Origin: Chlorobiota bacterium
GTDB lineage: Bacteria > Bacteroidota > Bacteroidia > Bacteroidales > F082
DNA length: 18,260 nt
Assembly: GCA_030619415.1 (NCBI GenBank)
Contig: JAUXBM010000006.1
Span: 1 to 18,260 of the forward strand
Direction of reading: 5' to 3'
Made by a program: the position numbers and the translations under genes
Notes under the pieces: model-generated
Told to the model about the DNA's origin: nothing
What the model saw: the letters and a program-made list of their open reading frames with translations, nothing else
Database searches by the model: none
Shown here: in pieces, positions 15,237 to 18,260 of the stretch
How the letters are laid out: each line of letters opens with the position of its first letter
Numbering within the stretch: the stretch's first letter is position 1

Positions 15237-15335
15237 TATTCATTTGGCCATTCCTGCAATTTTATGTTAAAATTGAATTTCTGACTGGTTCAGGATTGTT
15301 AATAAATTCACATTTCGAAGATCCTTCCTAAAAAA

Positions 15336-15355
15336 TTATTAACATTTATTAACAT
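15336..15355. repeat. Perfect tandem 10-mer upstream of the TonB receptor
   Basis: TTATTAACAT occurs twice in tandem, one helical turn apart, about 150 bp before the receptor start. It is a candidate operator or protein-binding site. Nothing else in 15237-15335 looked functional, apart from a motif shared with the region before the TPR gene (15295-15311). Confidence 0.4.
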
Positions 15356-15404
15356 ATAAATTATTGAAAGACTTTTAATTGCTCATTGCCATTCCTGTTC
15401 TGAC

Positions 15405-15422
15405 AAAATTGTTAACAATTTT
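15405..15422. promoter_or_regulatory. 18-bp perfect palindrome, candidate operator for the TonB receptor gene
   Basis: AAAATTGTTAACAATTTT is perfectly palindromic and lies about 80 bp before the receptor start and about 48 bp before the candidate -7 element (15470-15477). Its size and symmetry fit a dimeric repressor site; the regulator is unknown. Confidence 0.4.
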
Positions 15423-15469
15423 TCAAAGCCGGCTCTATCCTATTTATTTACATTTATCATTCGTTACAA

Positions 15470-15477
15470 TAATTTCG
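15470..15477 (+). promoter_or_regulatory. Weak candidate -7 element for the TonB receptor
   Basis: TAATTTCG differs from TAnnTTTG at one position and lies 25 bp before the ATG at 15503. No clear TTTG -33 element is present. Confidence 0.3.
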
Positions 15478-15502
15478 AATTTAATAAACCAAAAAAAATT
15501 AA

Positions 15503-18148
15503 ATGCTTATGAATTTTAAAAGTTTACTTTTCACGTTAATGATTATTTTATTCTTCAGTACTGCCACCTTTGCCCAGGGACTGGTCAGGGGTATTATGCA
15601 GGATGTAAATAACCATGAAACACTAATCGGCGCTACCGTTGTTATCAAAGGTACTACCATTGGTGTAACTACAAACCTCGACGGTAGTTTTCTATTGATT
15701 GCCCCGGAGGGCGAACATGTTTTGATATTCAGGTATGTTGGATATGAGGAGCAATCGATGGATGTTACTGTTAAGGATGGATCAACCTATAATGTAGGGA
15801 CCATTCTCATGCAGTCGAGTGCAATTGGTCTTAGCGAAGTGAATGTACTTGCCTCTGTTGCTGTTGATAGAGAGACACCTGTAGCTGTTAGTACAATAAC
15901 GGCCAAAACCATTCAGGAAAACCTTGGAAGCCAGGAATTTCCTGAAGTAATGAACTACACACCTAGTGTTTACGCAACAAAAGGCAGTGGTGGTTATGGA
16001 GACTCACGTATAAACGTGCGTGGTTTCGACCAGAGAAATGTGGCTGTAATGATCAACGGTATTCCTGTTAATGACATGGAAAACGGTTGGGTTTACTGGT
16101 CAAACTGGGCAGGTCTTGGCGATGCCACCCGTACCATTCAAATCCAAAGAGGTCTTGGCGCATCCAAACTGGCCATTAACTCTGTTGGTGGTACAATTAA
16201 CATTATCACCAAAACATCTGACATGAACAGGGGCGGTTCTGTTGAAGTTAGCGCCACAGATTACGGCCGCTTTAAAACAATGGTTTCCTTATCAACAGGT
16301 GAACTTAAAACAGGAACTGCCGTTACTTTTGTTGGCTCGCGTACTTTTGGAAAAGGATATATTGATGCTACCTGGGTTGATGCCTGGTCGTATTTTCTTT
16401 CTGTAAGCCAAAAAATTGGTAATCGAAACCAATTGGTATTTACAATAATTGGTGCTCCTCAACGACATGGACAGCGCGATGGTTTTTATATGCTTGATTC
16501 AGCTACTTATGAAAGATACGGCCCTAAATACACCCAAAACTGGGGTTGGCGCGGAGGCGAAATGCTCAACGAACGTGTAAACTTTTATCACAAACCGCAA
16601 ATGGCTTTGAACTGGTATTTTGATATCAACGATAAAGCATTCCTTGCCACTTCAGCTTACCTTTCATTTGGTACCGGTGGTGGATCGGGCCCATTGGGAA
16701 TTGGTAAATTTATGTACGGTGAGAATGGTGATGGTTTTTATCCTAAATATGAACCTTCTCAGACAGCTTCAGGACAGTACGACTGGGATTTAATGGCAGA
16801 GCGAAATGCTACTGATTCATACTCAATAAGTGGTGAAGATACAACATGGTATCCGGCAGGTGAATCAAAACACATTATCCGTAACTCGAATAACAACCAC
16901 TTCTGGTCAGGTGTACTATCTACCTTGAACTACAAATTCACCGACAGATGGAAACTAACTGCCGGTATTGATAGTAGATTTTATGTTGGAGAACACTACC
17001 GTGATGTCAGAGACCTTGTAGGAGGTGACTACTGGGTTGATAGAAAGTTTGGACAAACCACTGTTGGCGATAAAATTGCCTATTGGAATGATGGAATTGT
17101 AAACTATGGTGGGATTTTTGCACAAATGGAATACATCGGCGGTAATGTGGCAGTATTTTTTGGAGGTACCGTTTCAAATACCTGGACCAAAAGAATTGAT
17201 TACTACAGTTACCAGGAAGGCACAGTTACTGAAGATTATGCCAGGGACAATCCAAACGTTAGCGAAACCCTCTCAAACCTTGGATGGAATTTCAAAGCCG
17301 GTGCAAACTTTAACATCAATGAGAGAAACAATATTTTCCTGAATGCCGGTGCATATTCACGTGTTCCATTTTTTAGGTTCCATTTCCTCAACTTTAAAAA
17401 TGATGTGAATCCCAATTTGCAGAATGAAAAGATCTATGCTGTAGAGTTAGGTTACGGGTACAGAATTAGGAATTTCAGCCTGAATGTGAATGGATACTAT
17501 ACTGTTTGGAGTGATATTTCTCAATTGGCAAGCTTCCAGGCTGAAAATGGACAATCAGTTAATGCTTTTATCTCTGACCTCAATGAAACCCACCTCGGTA
17601 TTGAATTTGATGCCAATTATACGATCACAAGATGGGTAAGCATCGGTGGGCTTTTTGCTATCGGGGATTGGAGATACACCAATGATCCTATTGCTGATCT
17701 TTACGACGACCAAACCCAGGAAAAAATTGGAGAAGGTACCCTTTACTTAAAGGATTTAAAAGTACCTGATCAACCACAATCACAGTTTGGCCTGAACGCC
17801 AATTTCAGGTTAGCAAAAAGAATTGACCTTGGAGCACAATGGTTGTATTATGCTAACCTGTATTCGCAATACACATTGGAAGACCGTACAAACCCTGATG
17901 ATAGGGCACAATCATGGCAACTACCAAACTTCGGAGTAGTTAACGCACGTTTTGGATGGAAATTCCAGTTTGCCGGTTTGGACTCATATTTCCAGGTGAA
18001 CTGCTACAATGTTTTCAATACTACTGCTTTAGCAGAAGCTGAAGACAGATCTGTTGAAAACGATGATGGCACAATTTACCATACCTTTAGAAAGGGTTTC
18101 TGGAACTTTGGAAGGAATTTTAATTTCGCACTCAAAGTTAATTTCTAA
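15503..18148 (+). CDS. TonB-dependent receptor with N-terminal carboxypeptidase-regulatory-like domain
   Basis: An 881-residue outer-membrane transporter. A signal peptide (cleavage near TFAQ, residues 22-25) is followed by a CarboxypepD_reg-like beta-sandwich (about 26-107; LIGATVVIKGTTIGVTTNLDG, then VGYEEQ). The plug domain (about 113-235) has RINVRGFDQRNVAVMINGIP and GGTINIITK. A long 22-strand-type barrel ends in NFALKVNF with terminal Phe. It would import a large or scarce substrate using TonB-ExbBD energy. The barrel and plug do not reveal the ligand. No SusD-like lipoprotein follows before the terminator, so a SusCD glycan system is not supported. Two starts are possible (15503 and Met3 at 15509); both give a good signal peptide. 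It appears monocistronic, with candidate operator sequences upstream and a strong terminator after it. Confidence 0.93.
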   Translation: MLMNFKSLLFTLMIILFFSTATFAQGLVRGIMQDVNNHETLIGATVVIKGTTIGVTTNLDGSFLLIAPEGEHVLIFRYVGYEEQSMDVTVKDGSTYNVGTILMQSSAIGLSEVNVLASVAVDRETPVAVSTITAKTIQENLGSQEFPEVMNYTPSVYATKGSGGYGDSRINVRGFDQRNVAVMINGIPVNDMENGWVYWSNWAGLGDATRTIQIQRGLGASKLAINSVGGTINIITKTSDMNRGGSVEVSATDYGRFKTMVSLSTGELKTGTAVTFVGSRTFGKGYIDATWVDAWSYFLSVSQKIGNRNQLVFTIIGAPQRHGQRDGFYMLDSATYERYGPKYTQNWGWRGGEMLNERVNFYHKPQMALNWYFDINDKAFLATSAYLSFGTGGGSGPLGIGKFMYGENGDGFYPKYEPSQTASGQYDWDLMAERNATDSYSISGEDTTWYPAGESKHIIRNSNNNHFWSGVLSTLNYKFTDRWKLTAGIDSRFYVGEHYRDVRDLVGGDYWVDRKFGQTTVGDKIAYWNDGIVNYGGIFAQMEYIGGNVAVFFGGTVSNTWTKRIDYYSYQEGTVTEDYARDNPNVSETLSNLGWNFKAGANFNINERNNIFLNAGAYSRVPFFRFHFLNFKNDVNPNLQNEKIYAVELGYGYRIRNFSLNVNGYYTVWSDISQLASFQAENGQSVNAFISDLNETHLGIEFDANYTITRWVSIGGLFAIGDWRYTNDPIADLYDDQTQEKIGEGTLYLKDLKVPDQPQSQFGLNANFRLAKRIDLGAQWLYYANLYSQYTLEDRTNPDDRAQSWQLPNFGVVNARFGWKFQFAGLDSYFQVNCYNVFNTTALAEAEDRSVENDDGTIYHTFRKGFWNFGRNFNFALKVNF

Positions 18149-18171
18149 ATTACAGATAATTTAACATCTTT

Positions 18172-18211
18172 GTCCCGATCCCAATTGAAACAGGGATCGG
18201 GACTTTTTTTT
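18172..18211 (+). terminator. Rho-independent terminator after the TonB receptor
   Basis: GTCCCGATCCC (18172-18182) and GGGATCGGGAC (18193-18203) form a perfect 11-bp GC-rich stem with a 10-nt loop, followed directly by eight T (18204-18211). It lies 23 bp after the receptor stop codon. Confidence 0.9.
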
Positions 18212-18243
18212 AAAATATTAATGCATGAAACATCCATGAACTG

Positions 18244-18257
18244 ACGGGTTAACCCGT
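18244..18257. repeat. 14-bp perfect palindrome at the window edge
   Basis: ACGGGTTAACCCGT is perfectly palindromic. The window ends 3 bp later, so it cannot be judged whether it belongs to a larger repeat or to a regulatory site of the next gene. Confidence 0.35.
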
Positions 18258-18260
18258 TTG

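Noticed and set aside
15503..18260. SusCD-type polysaccharide utilisation locus
   Set aside because: The receptor is followed by a strong terminator and no SusD-like gene is visible; glycan-enzyme genes are also absent.
1..18260. CRISPR array, tRNA/rRNA genes, prophage or complete insertion sequence
   Set aside because: No regularly spaced repeats, no cloverleaf-like tRNA genes and no transposase, integrase or phage structural proteins were found in the intergenic regions read.

Overview
The window looks like chromosomal DNA of a member of the Bacteroidota, probably a Bacteroidales/Marinilabiliales-type anaerobe or facultative anaerobe; the order-level guess is inference. The evidence is AT-rich DNA, starts mostly without Shine-Dalgarno sequences, perfect or near-perfect TAnnTTTG (-7) promoter elements, tandem DUF3857/transglutaminase proteins, a GT9 protein with a C-terminal Cys cluster, a large TPR protein paired with an outer-membrane barrel, and a TonB-dependent receptor with an N-terminal carboxypeptidase-regulatory-like domain.

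Layout. Positions 3-2501 hold two tandem exported DUF3857/transglutaminase-like proteins, the first cut by the window edge. Positions 2579-4209 hold a two-gene unit: a GT9 (heptosyltransferase-like) glycosyltransferase and tsaC (threonylcarbamoyl-AMP synthase), overlapping by 4 bp. Next come a tiny putative lipoprotein (4305-4529) and the RNase P RNA gene rnpB (about 4622-5007) with its own promoter. Positions 5197-10006 hold a large exported TPR protein and a plug-less outer-membrane beta-barrel, 10 bp apart. A 7TM-HD (PgpH-like) cyclic-di-AMP phosphodiesterase candidate converges on them from the minus strand (10013-12079). Divergent from it is a cytoplasmic SH3/NlpC-P60 peptidase (12188-12988). 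Positions 13322-14685 hold an atypical thioredoxin-like protein and an atypical thioredoxin reductase. The window ends with a large TonB-dependent receptor (15503-18148) and a strong terminator.

The non-coding parts are unusually rich. Two diverged copies of one ~160-bp, nearly full-length palindromic element lie at 12966-13126 and 15078-15236. The first supplies the stop codon and last residues of the NlpC/P60 gene. Between trxB and the TonB receptor there are also a 31-nt-arm inverted repeat of a type I recall as dispersed in this phylum, and a 176-bp MITE-like element with perfect 15-bp terminal inverted repeats flanked by direct repeats. The receptor's upstream region carries a tandem 10-mer and an 18-bp perfect palindrome.

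The best candidate for an under-described system is the thioredoxin pair. The thioredoxin-like protein has no CxxC, only Cys29, Cys30 and Cys37. The reductase keeps CATC and GGGNSA but has HEFDRFQA where NADPH-dependent enzymes carry HRRxxxR. Two mutually exclusive hairpins lie between the two genes. A second candidate is the TPR/outer-membrane barrel pair. No CRISPR array, tRNA, rRNA, transposase or phage gene was seen.
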